From Circinella umbellata (lineage: Eukaryota > Mucoromycota > Mucoromycetes > Mucorales > Lichtheimiaceae): a DNA stretch of 64,000 bases. Positions within the stretch are counted from its first letter, which is position 1. Every line of letters starts with the position of its first letter. The translations under genes were made by a program, and so were the position numbers. This document shows positions 1-11,798 of the stretch, one piece after another. The notes below the pieces were generated by a model. The model ran no database searches and had not been told where the DNA came from. It was given only the letters and a program-made list of their open reading frames with translations. The DNA lies in NCBI GenBank assembly GCA_025093555.1, contig JAIWNF010000022.1, positions 558,001-622,000 of the forward strand, read 5' to 3'.

Positions 1-286
1 GGAGATGGATTGATTTATTCTGTTTTATACCACTCAAAAACGAACGGATCACTGGTATATTATTAGTCGTTCTTTTTTTAAAAAAAAAAGTTATCAGAGG
101 AGATGTATTACTTTACCTTTGTATCTTGCAGTAGCGCTTTGATTAGTCATACTTGACTTTTGAATATTGCTCAAACAAAACCTAGCAATTGATAAATGGA
201 GTTTAGTTAAAAAATTACTTTTGTTTTTTTATTACAGTTGTGGCTGCATATAAAAAAAAAGACCATCAAATTACTATCGTCGGTTC
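1..286. other. AT-rich non-coding stretch
   Basis: AT-rich sequence with homopolymer A/T runs. No open reading frame with recognisable similarity, no tRNA-like fold and no obvious promoter were seen. Confidence 0.5.
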
Positions 287-400
287 CTCGGTTCTCCTCG
301 GTTCTTCTCGGTTCCTCACAGTTCGGTTCGGTTTGGCTCTTACTAAAGGTCGGTTCGATTCGGTTCTCCTAAGAAACCGAACCGAATCGAACCGTGAGGA
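284..400. repeat. CGGTTC / GAACCG repeat block with hairpin
   Basis: The hexamer CGGTTC and close variants recur about nine times between 284 and 366. The complementary form GAACCG/AACCGA then follows at 375-395. A perfect 14-nt inverted repeat pairs 352-365 with 380-393 around a 14-nt loop, and a looser one pairs 312-334 with 375-399. The block is far more GC-rich and patterned than its surroundings. The B-box-like string inside it is a product of the repeat and is not part of a tRNA gene. Origin unknown; a decayed repeat-family fragment is the simplest reading. Confidence 0.7.
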
Positions 401-2840
401 TCCCTAGAAGACACAAGAGCAAAGCATTCGGTGTAGCTTCCATGACTTGACCTTGTTATTCAGCCGATGACACGCATAAATAAAAGAGATACAGGCACGC
501 CAAGAAGTAATCGAAGCATCAGAAAGAAGAACTGAAATTGTGTTCGGCCAATGGCCAGATAATATGAAAAAATTGACACGATGATGACAAGAAGAGAGAA
601 CCTGGAATGGTAAAAGGACAAGCAAAACCAGATGACAGCACTGACAGAAGACAAAGAAAGAAAGAAAGAGGGAAACTAACAAAATAAAAAAAATGATAAT
701 ACGTAATTAGTAAACATATAATAACAAAAACAAATGAAGAGGGAAAAAAAGTATTGTTGGCGATGCAAAACAAGAAGAAATAAAAAAAATTAAGTACCTT
801 GTTCATCATTATAAGAAACCAAAAAAAAAAAGCATCCAAAGTACAAACATGATAGCTCGATTAATCTAAAAGAAAGAAAAAACGACAAAAGGGACCTAAT
901 AAATATAAAACACACATCCTTGTCAATTATTACGCATTCATGATGCGTCGATCATATATCCAGAATTTTGTTTTTGACTCATCTTTTTTTCTGTAAGCCC
1001 GATTTCTCCAATCAAAAAAAAATATATTAAAATCATGAATATACCTCATTATATCATCTTGAACAAAAAAAAAATCCACAGGATGAACAACCACAACTTT
1101 TAACGGTAAAGAAAAAATAAGGCCAAAAGAAGCAGCAATTTCAGTAGTAGTACCGGCAGTAGGATGGGAACCCTTGAATATTCGGCAACATGATGGATGG
1201 ATAATTCGGACGAATGGATTTTAACCGGGAGAAAGAGTTTCTTCAATAATGATCCGCAGCAATAGATAGAGCTTGACACATGAACTTGTTTATTACAAGA
1301 GGATGTACATGCATGAAAAGTAAGAGAATTAGTGACAACCGAAAAAAAAGATCGAATGGCTTGAACCAATAACATAGTCTTGGCCATGATGAATTGCTCT
1401 TAAAGCTCCAGCAAAAGAAAAAAAATCACCAGCATATTGACAAGATGAAATAAAAAAGAGAAGAGAGAGAAAGAGAGAGATGATAAATTCTGCGGCGATA
1501 AATGGCGTATAAACTACGCAAACAGAAAAGAAAATGATGATGATGAAGAATGAGTGAGTGATTTAAAAAGTCACAATAGTATAAACACGCGGTCCCATCT
1601 TATCATCAATCAAAAAATAGTATCCCCCCCATCATCGTATATTCTTTTTTTTTTTTTTTGTTTCTCCAAGACCAATATTATAAAAAGAAAAAAGTTATGC
1701 AATAGTTGGAGTTTGACACTCATGCATAAAAAAAAAAGAAGGAAACCAACCACAACAGCTGCCACAAAGGGAAAAAAGATGGCGCACTTGAATCAATATC
1801 ATAAGCTTGAGCCTTGACCAAGATGGAAGAAAACCGTGTGCTGCGTGCTTGGATGACTAACCAATAAGTAAATCATAAAGAGAGAAGGTTGACTTGAAGA
1901 AAAAAAGAAAGAGAGGGGACAAAAAAAGAAAAAAATACATTAGCCAATGAAATATTTGCCAACACAGGATTGTTTACCTTTTGTTATTATTGAATAGAAA
2001 AAATCAGATGCTGCTGTGACAGATGACGTGGCCCATAAACTATGTAGAAATAATGAGAACGTGAGTGTGAAAGTAATATTATATAATGATAAAATAACCC
2101 ATCATGACTATCTTCTTCGACGATACCATCATTTCCCATCATCTATCACCATCGCACCATATACATATGCTTCTCCTTCATCAAGAAAAAAAGATTATAT
2201 ATATTGTTATCTATATTCTCCATCGATGTTAAAGTTCAGTAAGTATCACTGTAACAAGAAAGAAAAAACCAAGTCGAAAGGTTCGATATGTCCAGTAGTT
2301 GCACCGATATAAAGGCAGAAACCCTTGACTAGACACCACAATAACGGATGGATTGATCCCTACGTATGGTATCAACTAGAAAGAAAAGAAAATCATTTAG
2401 CTGACATTAATCCAATTTTTGACACGTACAAACGCTTATGATAATAATATTAAAAAAAACCAACCTGAAATGAGCATTAAAAGACACTCCCTTGTTTATT
2501 TTAATGCCAAAAAAGAACCAGCACAATCACATGTTCTTGTTACAAAAAAGCAAAAAACTGAAAAGAAAAGGTGAATTATAAAAAATGTTTGACAACATCA
2601 AAATGAGCATATACAATCTGTCATTTAATTCTAAAGATTCTTGCTGTTATATATATGTATATATTATATACCCACGCATATATATAAGTCTTTTCTCTTA
2701 CCTTATTTATAACGTAAAAAAAATTCGAGGAGTGAAAAAAAAGCATAACGCGCTTTTTCCGTCAGGTACAAGTTTATTCAATTGCAAAAAACTACGCATG
2801 AAAAAACTCCACGCTGAAGTTTAATATACAGGTAAGAAAA
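401..2840. other. Long non-coding or relic stretch upstream of MFS pseudogene
   Basis: About 2.4 kb rich in poly-A and AAAGA-type purine tracts. The minus strand holds short hydrophobic open frames (460-654, 519-839, 1100-1387), but none assembled into a recognisable gene. The first part of the MFS pseudogene should lie here but is missing, so a deletion or replacement must have occurred near 2841. Confidence 0.4.
1100..1387 (-). CDS. Possible small protein with hydrophobic C-terminus (doubtful)
   Basis: An ATG-initiated 95-residue frame. The N-terminal two thirds contains several cysteines and serines, and the last ~22 residues are almost all Leu/Val/Phe followed by a terminal Arg, as in a tail-anchored membrane protein. 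There is no recognisable family, no clear promoter and no intron. The C-terminal hydrophobic run may simply reflect the T-rich minus strand. It could equally be a relic exon of a larger lost gene together with the hydrophobic frame at 460-654. Reported only as a candidate. Confidence 0.15.
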   Translation of the reverse strand: MAKTMLLVQAIRSFFSVVTNSLTFHACTSSCNKQVHVSSSIYCCGSLLKKLFLPVKIHSSELSIHHVAEYSRVPILLPVLLLKLLLLLALFFLYR

Positions 2841-3970
2841 TCTTCCAGTTCTTCTGGTTTTGCGCATGTTTCAAACATTTGGTGCAAGTTCAGCTATTGC
2901 ACTTGGTAATCTGTTACATTATATTCTTTTTCGAAGTCCATACGGAAAAGAAACACTAATAAAAATGGAATATATGACCATATTTAGTTGCTGGTGTGAT
3001 TAGCGATTTCAGTACACCTGCTGAGCAAGCAACTCTTCTCATTTTCGCTCTTTTTTTTGTAAGCTGTATTATGTATGCTCGATACTAACTTTTTTTTAAA
3101 AAAAACAGACGTGGTGGTTATTTTAGTATATTCGGCTCCTGCCAAATGATTTCTACAACCATTGGTCCAGTTTTGAGTGGTGTTGTGTCTGAAGAGCTGT
3201 CTTGGAGGTGAGTGGTATAATTTAGCTTTTCTATTTTTTTTTGTAACAAAATATCTTTGTAGTATTAATAATATATATACATATATAATATTACAGATGG
3301 GTTTTTTGGATGTTGTTTATTATGGGTGTAGTTGCTTTTTTCCCAATATTTTCCTTTGTACCAGAAACTTTAAGATCATTTGTGGGCAATGAAAGTATTT
3401 AAGCTAATCCAACACCGCCCCAATGGATCAAACAAAAATTGTCAAGAGAAAGCGTACGACAACCTAAATCACAAGGGCCCCAAAAAGACTTTCCTTGTTC
3501 TTTGCTACGTATCCTGATACTTATATTAGTTTAGTAACAATTGCCTAATGATTTATTTACTTTGATTTTATACTGTTTTATGACAACAAGACCAACCCAT
3601 TTCATAGCAATATATGGTCTTAATGAGCTCCAAGTTGGGTTGTGCTATATCCTTTATGGGTTGGGGTGTGTTATTGGCTCATCTGTTAGTGGCCGGTTAC
3701 TCACCAGAGATTTTAGAGTAATTGCTGTAGAAAAGAAGGTACTGCTTCCGTTGAGATAAAAAAATCTGGAAAGCTTGCACTGGACTACCCTACCCATCGT
3801 GGACGTCTTTGTTCTGCTTGGGCTTTGATGATTTTTGATATAGATGTCACTATTGTCTATGGTTAGTCTTTGTACAAAAAAGTTCATCTTGCTGTTCCAG
3901 TCATTTTATAATTCTTAGGTATGCAAACAAAAAAAAAATTTCACTACAAGTTTATATCTTAATCTTTGAA

Positions 3971-4241
3971 ACATTTTAGCAAACTACTAGCAATCCTTCC
4001 TCGCTTCGCTCCGGGCCATTTAGCGATTTGCGTCGCAAAAGGGGGTTTCTTCCTTTGACCCCCAACAGGCGCTTCGCGCCTGGTAGTAAGTGTGTTCAAG
4101 GCTGTACGTATAAAAGTTTTTCAGTTAAAATGGGTCTGTTATATATGCCACAACAGAGAGGGCATAGCTTGAATAATTTCTTTTTTTGTGAACTAGCTAT
4201 AATTTCTGGGTGATTTCAATATAATACATTTTAACAAACTA
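3971..4241. repeat. GC-rich hairpin island flanked by ~16-bp direct repeats
   Basis: Within the pseudogene intron, ACATTTTAGCAAACTA at 3971-3986 recurs with one mismatch (A for G) at 4226-4241. It flanks about 240 bp of foreign-looking sequence. The left 110 bp of this insert is GC-rich and holds three compact hairpins: TTTGCG/CGCAAA (4027-4032 with 4034-4039), GGGGG/CCCCC (4041-4045 with 4059-4063) and CAGGCGC/GCGCCTG (4066-4072 with 4076-4082, 3-nt loop). The direct repeats look like a target-site duplication of the length made by LINE or SINE insertion, but no poly-A tail or Pol III boxes were seen. Confidence 0.65.
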
Positions 4242-4249
4242 TTTATAAA

Positions 4250-5613
4250 GGGAATGACTACGGGCGCGCCAATTCTAAGCCGGCACTTTAGTAACATGGC
4301 GCGCCCTTCGTCTGTTTTACTTTGCTTGCTCTTGTTCAAGTTTGCTATATGAAACATATCTTATTTAAACTGAATTTTCTCTACTTTAAATAAAAGAATT
4401 ATGAATAAAAATATGACAGTCCGGTTGAATCATCATCATTCTTCAGTTGAATACTTTTTGATAATAAAAATATCAAGCCATTTGGAAAACTATTAAAGAT
4501 ATACATATTAATTTCTTTTTAGTCTATTATATCCAATGGGTCAAATCAAATTAAGAATTAATTCATATAAAGTAAAAAATCATATTCAATTTTTATTTTT
4601 ACTTTCAAAGGCTTTAGTAATAACATATTGAAATATTTATGCAATGGAAATATTGTCCAAATACTAATAATAGGTGTTGTACATATTAATATAAGCTTGC
4701 TATTATGGGATCCATGGACCAGCAGGATTCTTTAACATAGGTTCATTACAAAAAACAATAACATTTGAAGACTATGCCGCTATCTTTCATACAAAGTGTT
4801 CTTGTTCTTGACTCATTCAACAAGACTACACCAATATTTCATTTGAGGATGCTTGTTTAAGAATCAAAATCTTGACTCTAGAGTTTACGATCAGCTACAA
4901 GACGAAAATTATGCCTTTAAGAGAGATTTCTAGAAGCTATTGTATTCACATAAAATATGATTGATTTGATTTTTTTTATCGCTTTGTATCATTATGTATA
5001 TTTATGTCATCTTTTTTTTTCGTTATACTACGTATGACCCAATTTCTTTCTTCTTCCCTATTTATATGGTACTCTCTTATTTGGTAATTTATATTATACA
5101 GATTATTCCTTTATCCTACGTAATAAATGTTGATACGTGATCTTTTTTTGAGCTGCTCTTATAGCCCACCCATTCTTCTATATTATAATTCATATGTCCT
5201 TTTCTTATAATTTCGTTTATTTATAGCACAAGCATTATATAGTACGTATTATATTTATATGCCTACAATTGGTGCCATTTTTGATCTATGTCATACTGCT
5301 TCGCTCCTTTGCTATTGGCTTCTTTGTATAGTTACAGAAGTATACGTATTGCATTCTTTTATAACTTTTTGCTTCAGTGATTTTTGAGTATATTTTATGG
5401 CGTAGAAATAGAAAGAAACTCTATGTTTAATTAGCACAATACGTTAAATATATTGTTAATAAGTATTGTTGAGATTGTGAATATTTTGAATAAGTGAAGA
5501 AAAAGGGTAGATGAAGGGTAGACGAAGGGCGCGCCATGTTACTAAGATGCCTGTTCAAAATTGGCGCGCCCCTCGTCTGACTGTAAAATTTTGGCGCGCC
5601 CGTAGTCATTCCC
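4250..5613. mobile_element. Non-autonomous DNA transposon with terminal inverted repeats
   Basis: The left end GGGAATGACTACGGGCGCGC (4250-4269) is the exact reverse complement of the right end (about 5594-5613). Both ends are bordered by TTTATAAA (4242-4249 and 5614-5621), consistent with an 8-bp target duplication. This octamer is itself a palindrome, so it could instead be an extension of the inverted repeat. Inside, a second inverted motif containing AGACGAAGGGCGCGCCATGT occurs near both ends (about 4296-4320 and 5519-5543). In all, GGCGCGCC appears twice at the left end and three times at the right end. The 1.36-kb interior is AT-rich with no recognisable transposase. An 8-bp duplication fits hAT or P-like superfamilies, but the tips do not match the usual hAT consensus, so the superfamily is left open. 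Confidence 0.8.
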
Positions 5614-6063
5614 TTTATAAATTGTTGTTTTATTTATTTTTATTCATTTCAAGCTGGTGCGAGTATGCCTCCTACAGTAAATTTCATTATGACATTATTG
5701 ACAGACCTTTTACCAGGACGCGAAGCAACCATAACCGCTAGTGCCAATCTATTCCGATGTATTTTTGAGGCAATAATTTTTGCAATTAAAGTTTTTTTTT
5801 CGTACTACTTCCTCAAAAATACATTATAACACTTGTTATTTTTATAACGTCATGCCTGTTTTTCATAGAGCCATAGTAGCAACATCTACTATTGAACCAG
5901 GAATTATGGAGTTGAAATTGGCTGTATATTCACAATCTTTGGTTTAATTTTAACAATCACTGCTGGTCTTGTCCCAGTTCTAATCAAGTATGGCTCACAA
6001 TGGAGAACTGCACGAGCCGAGCAAGATAAACACTATTCAACGAAGAAAAAAAAACACGAATAA

Positions 6064-9000
6064 CACAGTAGTCGCGTAGTAGCAGTATATTATACCATTC
6101 AGGGTATTTTCAAATATAATAGAAGTTACAGTAAACATTCTGTTTTTTTCTACATCTTTTTTAGACTACATATCAACATGTACTATCTTGATTATTGTTA
6201 TTTAAACAGTAGATATATAGAATAAGTGTTATGCTAATTTATTTGATATGATACTCTTTAGTAGATGAGATTATATCATTTATATACATCCGCCTGGATT
6301 TTATAAATGCAAGAAAATGAAATATACATGTGTTACAAACAAAATTGTCACATTTATAAAGTTTTCTTTTCATTGTATTGATCATCATGAAGTGAGAGAC
6401 AAGTCTTTCAACTTTTGCTTATTTCTTTTCGGCCAAGTTTTATTTTTTTAGCAGTAAAAGATGCATTAGTATAATAATGTGTGACTGCAATTAATATGCA
6501 CCATTTATATAAACAGTAAATAAATATGCGCTGCCATGTACGTATATGGAAGTCATCACTACTCAAAGTGTTATCGTTTTAAAATTCCAAAAATCACTCT
6601 CTGGGCTATCAGAAAAAAAAACAATATTAAGGGATTTAGTATCAAATTCTGGTAGAGTGAAAGGGATTAAAAATATCTATACTACTCTCAAATTTCCTGC
6701 TTATGTATAATATCTCTTATAATTTCTAAGAAAAAATAAATCAAACAAAATAAGTGTGCTAATGGTCGCCGCGCATTTTTATACCAACATTTCTATATTA
6801 TATAATGCTAAAAATAGCCCTACAACAACTATTGTTGTCATTGAGTCCGGTACTAATCGAATTAGTACTAAGATCATGTTTTTACTCCATGATTGGGTCA
6901 TGTGCATTATTAATGCTTTAATATTGTCTATTTTAAATGTAGTCTAAAAGATGGTGAGTGTGTCAAGAAGAACATGAAAAACACAAGGAGACAGTGCGCA
7001 AGTAGAAAGGGTTACATATCAATAACTGAGAAGTAATATTGATAATTATAGAGGATAAATTGATAATCCTTCTTACCCCCCCTTTTTTTTATAAAACTTC
7101 TGCAATATATAATACTTCTGGTCGTTTCTCCTTATTAGTATATTGCTCAAGTTCATTAATAAAATGATTTACCAATTTATTATTGTTGATTATCTTCTGT
7201 ATTGTGAGTAATGATAAATAAGGCGATTTTCACTATTATCTTTTAACACAAATTATTGGTATAAACTCTTTCTTTGACGTCGGCCTGATAAGCTCATAAT
7301 AAATTTCAAGGCTGTAATAAAGAACAAGATTTTAACATCCCTTGTTCTATGTAATGTAAAATAATAAAAGGAGATCATTAATACGTAACGGAATTTTGCT
7401 CCAACAACTACTATTAGATACATCACATTATGTACCTTATAGGATGATACATAGAAAAGTTGTTCTAAAACTTATACATCCAGTTTCCCCTTCATACGTA
7501 TTTCTTTTATTTCTGTGTACTATGAGGTATACCAGTTTAGGAGAGATCATTTATTTTATACAACGACATTAATAAGTATTGTTATAGTAACTCATTTGTC
7601 AAATATATCAGTTATGATAAGTACAAACTGGAAATCCTTGCTACCCTCTCTATGTATTTATTTATTTATTTCTGAACCGGAACAAGTATATCATTAAAAG
7701 TTGAAATTTAATACATGTCATTTCTCCCCCTATTTTATACAATATTTCTTTTTACTCTATCCCGCATCACGCTATCTTTCACCAACTAACAACACCAACC
7801 TATTATAGATAGTCAACAGGGTTTGTTGTATGCTCGTAAGCGGACCCGTGTCTTCCGTTCACCCTGCTTGAAGTATAATATGTTTTCGGCTAACATTTAG
7901 TTTTGTTAGTATGTAAATGTAAAATTTAACACCAGCACGACAAAATAATAACAACGATTGTTACATTGAATGTTAATATAGCTAACAGTACATACGTAAT
8001 ACCGGTCTGGTGATATTATATAATGAAAAATGACAACATTTTGAAAGTATTCATTATTTACAACAACGAGGTTTGTGCCAAGAAGAAGAGAATCAATTTA
8101 AAAAGTAGAATCGAGAACAAATGTATGATAAGATTATAGAGCTGATCTATTTATAAAGCAACTTATAAAAACAACTACTCTTCATATACTGCTCAAAATT
8201 TATTAATGTTTTTTTTTTTGGCAGATCACTGTTCATTTATATTTTATATATATAATTATACGATAAATTAATAAACAAGTCCAGTTTTATCCACTTGTTG
8301 TTGTTATTATCAATAAGGCTGGCTGACTTACATAATAAGGGAATAAAAAAAAACTTTTGAGAATATCAGAGATGAATATATACATATATATCCACCTTTG
8401 ATTCTAATTTTTCTCTATGGAAAACCGCTTTGTAAAAAGGTGACGGGAGGAATAAACAACAAAATACTAAGTTAGTAGAAGTGTCAAGAATGCATAGTAT
8501 GTAGTGCAAGATTAAAAAGCCAAACAATTGAGGGTTTTCTCGTCTCACTTACTCCATCAAATAATGATAATATCCGTGATTGGAACAGTCCAAAATAAAT
8601 GTTTGTTCAAATAGCTTGAAGCACAACATCACACGATTATGAATTGAAGACCAGATGTTATGAAATAATATCATTGATAAGTCGCTTCATTTGATTTAGA
8701 AAAGCTTACTTTGTTGTATAAGCCTCCTTTTATTCAGATACAATTTTAGAAACTAAGATTCTACTAAGCGTTTCCTTTTTTATTTGATTGGTAAAAAAAA
8801 ATCGTGTAAAATAAGAACTGCATTTGTTAACCTCCCTAGTTTATTATAGGGTTGTACAGATTTTCAATTTTTCATATTATTTGACATGCTGTGTTTCGTT
8901 ACCTATGGACTTTTATTTTGAGTATACTAATATTTATTATCAAAGGTTTTGGCCTCGTTTGTATTATTTTTCCTTGAAAAAAAAATGAAATTGAAAGGTA

Positions 9001-9657
9001 TTGTTTGTGCTACTCTATGTCGATCAAATGCGGCACAGCAATTGTTGTCCTACGCACGCGTTCTCCACACCTGATACCTAGTGCGCGGTATAAATATACT
9101 TTTCTCTCATCCTCTCGAGGACTTTACATTAAAATAATTATACACGACCGCACGTGCACTTTTCCAATTCAGAAGTTTAGTATCATACAACTACGTGGTT
9201 AAAGAACAATAATAAGTATAATAATCATCATCATCATCTATAACTTGGAATTATCGAATATATTATTGTAGTCAATTAATTCAACAACAAAAATCCAAGA
9301 TTTATATGCACTTAAAATTACTGCTCAAATGTAACAGCTAATTTCAAATAATGTATATAATCCATGTACGATATTTATGCAGTTAGTCAACTTTTAAGTT
9401 CAAAGCGATATCTGTTTTTCAGTAATGATCGGCAGTTATTTACTAAACAAAGAGAAGTATCGTAGTACCATCAAAAGATCAATAGGCGTTTTTATTTTCA
9501 GTGGCGATATAATTTCTTAGAAAGATCGATCCACCTCCTTTCATAAAAAAAAAAACCAAATAAAAATATTTGATCATTGTGGATACTTATCACAACGTTT
9601 CTTTTTCATTTTATTATCAGTTGTTTTGTTTTCTTTCTCTTTCCCCAAGAATATATT
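6064..9657. other. AT-rich intergenic region upstream of first MFS gene
   Basis: About 3.6 kb with no supported gene. Short open frames (6756-6947, 7515-7697, 9005-9202) lack any recognisable similarity and look like chance. A TATAAATA-like string lies near 9090, but the more plausible core promoter element for the next gene is the one at 9505-9512. Confidence 0.45.
9505..9512 (+). promoter_or_regulatory. TATA-like element CGATATAA of first MFS gene
   Basis: CGATATAA lies 153 nt before the ATG at 9658. The same octamer lies 164 nt before the ATG of the third MFS gene. Position and repetition suggest a core promoter; no transcript data are available. Confidence 0.35.
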
Positions 9658-11798
9658 ATGTCAACTAAAGAAGAGACTACTGATAATAATGATGAGAACA
9701 CCAAAAGTAACGAAACGCTAAACAATTTAGAATCTGGCAATGGAGAATACCCATGCAGCTCAACAGCCTTTTCGACCTGTCATACAAAAGATACACACTC
9801 AGAAACACTCATAGAAGAGCCCCATTGTATTCATAGACCGTTAAAAAAATTGATGATCGCTTGCATTGGATCATTTACTGGTATTATTTCCCCATTCTCT
9901 AGCACAATTTACTATCCAGCTCTTACTCCTATTAGTGAGGTATAATTTATTTATTCATGGAAAAAAAATTCAAGGGGTTGAAAAAAGAGGCCTCTAAACG
10001 GGGCGAGTCTAGGTTATTTTGGAAATAAAACCTAATACATAATCTTTTTTTTTTGTCATAGGACTTCAATGTCACAGTCACTCTTGTCAACTTGACAGTG
10101 ACAATGTATATGATATTTCAAGCGTTCTCACCAAGTTTTTGGGGACCCATTGCAGATCTATGGGGTCGACGTCCGATTTTCCTTCTTACATTGTCAATCT
10201 ACAGCGCTGTATGTATTGGATTGGCAATGGCACCAAATTTCTCTGCATTTCTTGTTTTACGTATGTTGCAAGCTTTTGGTTCCAGTTCAAGTGGTGCACT
10301 TGGTAAGTAGTACAAAAAAATGATGGATACCTCAATGAATTTGTCGATATATGTACTAATTAGTATAAAAAACTTATTTTTTAGGTGCGGGAGTTATTGG
10401 CGATATCACTACACCTTCAGAGTAATATACATCGCTTTTTATTAGTATGACAACGCTATTATCTTATTATCGCATTATACTCATTACTGTTTTGAACACG
10501 CGTAATCACAGACGTGGCGCATATTTTAGCATATACACATCATGTGTCATGGCAACAACTGCCTTCGGTCCAATAGTAGGGGGTGCTATCGCTCAGCAAC
10601 TCTCATGGAGGTAAATAATATTAAAATAAACAAAACAAAAATAAAGGCGTAGCACTTGATAAAAAAAAGAATTCCACGAACATGTTGATTAATAATGACA
10701 AAACAAACAAACAAATCTAGATGGGTTTTCTGGGTTTTATTAATCATAGGTGTTGTATCCATACTTGTGGTTCTATTTTTCTTACCCGAGACACTACGAT
10801 CACTCGTTGGTAATGGATCTATTATTGTCAACCCAACACCTCAGCAATGGATTCAGCGAAAAATATCAAAATCGAAAGTTCAAAATCAACCAACAGAAAA
10901 CACGACAAAAACATTTTCTCAGTATCGACGGCTTCCCAATTTTATTCAACCATTCATGGTGCTACGATATCCCGATGTGATTTTAGTTTTAACCATTAAT
11001 GGGTGCTACTATGCTATTCTGTTTGTTTACATGACAACAACCCCTACTCATTTCCAAAATATCTATGGATTGAACACGCTCGAAGTTGGATTATGTTATA
11101 TTCCATATGGAATTGGAAGTGTTGTAGGATCATTTATTGCAGGAAGGATTTTGAATCGTGATTTTAAAATCATTGCCGAAAAACAAGGGATGCAACCTGA
11201 TGAAGTCAAAAAATCTGGGAAACTAGATCCAGACTTTCCTATTTATCGTGCACGTTTGCGATCTGCTTGGATACAATTCACGATTTCCCAATTAGTTACA
11301 ATTGCATATGGTTGGACTTTGTATGTGCAGGCACATCTTGCTGTTCCACTCGTTTTACAATTTATTGGTACTACTTTTTCTATCATATTTGATGTTTCAT
11401 TTAATGAGCCTGTTATACTTATTATTATCATTTTATAGTTGGTTTAAGTATTGCATCAGTGCTTAATTGCTGTCAAACATTAATGGTAGACCTTTTCCCC
11501 GGTCGTAGTGCAAGCATTACCGCAACCGGAAATATTATTAAAAGCTCACTTGGGTAAAAAAAAAAATATTGCTGGTATACTTTTATATATCTAGAAAGAA
11601 AGCCTTCCTAATTCATTTTTTTCTTATACTTGTTATTCTGATAGTGCTTTGGCGACTGCGACAGTTGAACCTGGCATAGAAAGTATTGGGTTAGGATATA
11701 TGTTTACTACTCTCGGCTTGATCCTGATGATAAGTAATGCATTTATTCCAGTGCTAATCAAGTATGGTCCGGGTTGGTCTGCCAAACGACGGGAGTAA
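9658..11798 (+). CDS. MFS drug:H+ antiporter (DHA1, Qdr/Aqr type), paralogue 1
   Basis: Predicted plasma-membrane exporter of drugs, polyamines or organic acids driven by the proton gradient. Exons: 9658-9939, 10062-10302, 10385-10421, 10512-10610, 10721-11367, 11439-11553, 11645-11798, giving 524 residues. The first ~70 residues are polar and acidic (cytosolic tail). Twelve membrane spans follow in two groups, with a basic central loop after PETLRSLVGNG. The DHA1 signature is clear: the YYPALTPISE segment after span 1, then VYMIFQAFSPSFWGP and motif A as DLWGRRP. The same seven-exon plan with conserved phases is found in the two genes downstream, so all arose by tandem duplication. Substrate cannot be read from the sequence. 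The ATG chosen is the first in frame after an AT-rich leader. The family call is firm; the subfamily is by resemblance to yeast Qdr1/Aqr1. Confidence 0.93.

Larger units (their letters stand above)
2841..6063 (+). pseudogene. MFS drug:H+ antiporter pseudogene (5'-truncated, interrupted by insertions)
   Basis: Decayed fourth member of the transporter family at 9658-19444. The exon plan can be followed: end of exon 2 (2841-2905), exon 3 (2988-3024), exon 4 (3109-3207), exon 5 (from 3297 to about 3915), exon 6 (5654-5768) and exon 7 (5869-6063). Exons 3, 4 and 6 keep exactly the lengths of the intact genes (37, 99 and 115 nt). Lesions: exon 1 and most of exon 2 are absent; the exon-3 donor is GC instead of GT; TAA at 3400-3402; frameshifts and a deletion after about 3450; the exon-6 donor is destroyed (GAGGCA where GGGTAA is expected). 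The exon 5-6 intron carries the insertions at 3987-4241 and 4250-5613. The wording SEELSWR in exon 4 is closest to the third intact gene. A functional product is very unlikely. Confidence 0.9.

Noticed and set aside
340..368. B-box-like GGTTCGATTCG, possible tRNA gene
   Set aside because: It is part of the CGGTTC repeat block; no A box or cloverleaf arms fit around it.
7800..7880. Possible tRNA-like segment near GTTCACCCTGC
   Set aside because: No acceptor or anticodon stem could be paired; sequence does not fold as a tRNA.
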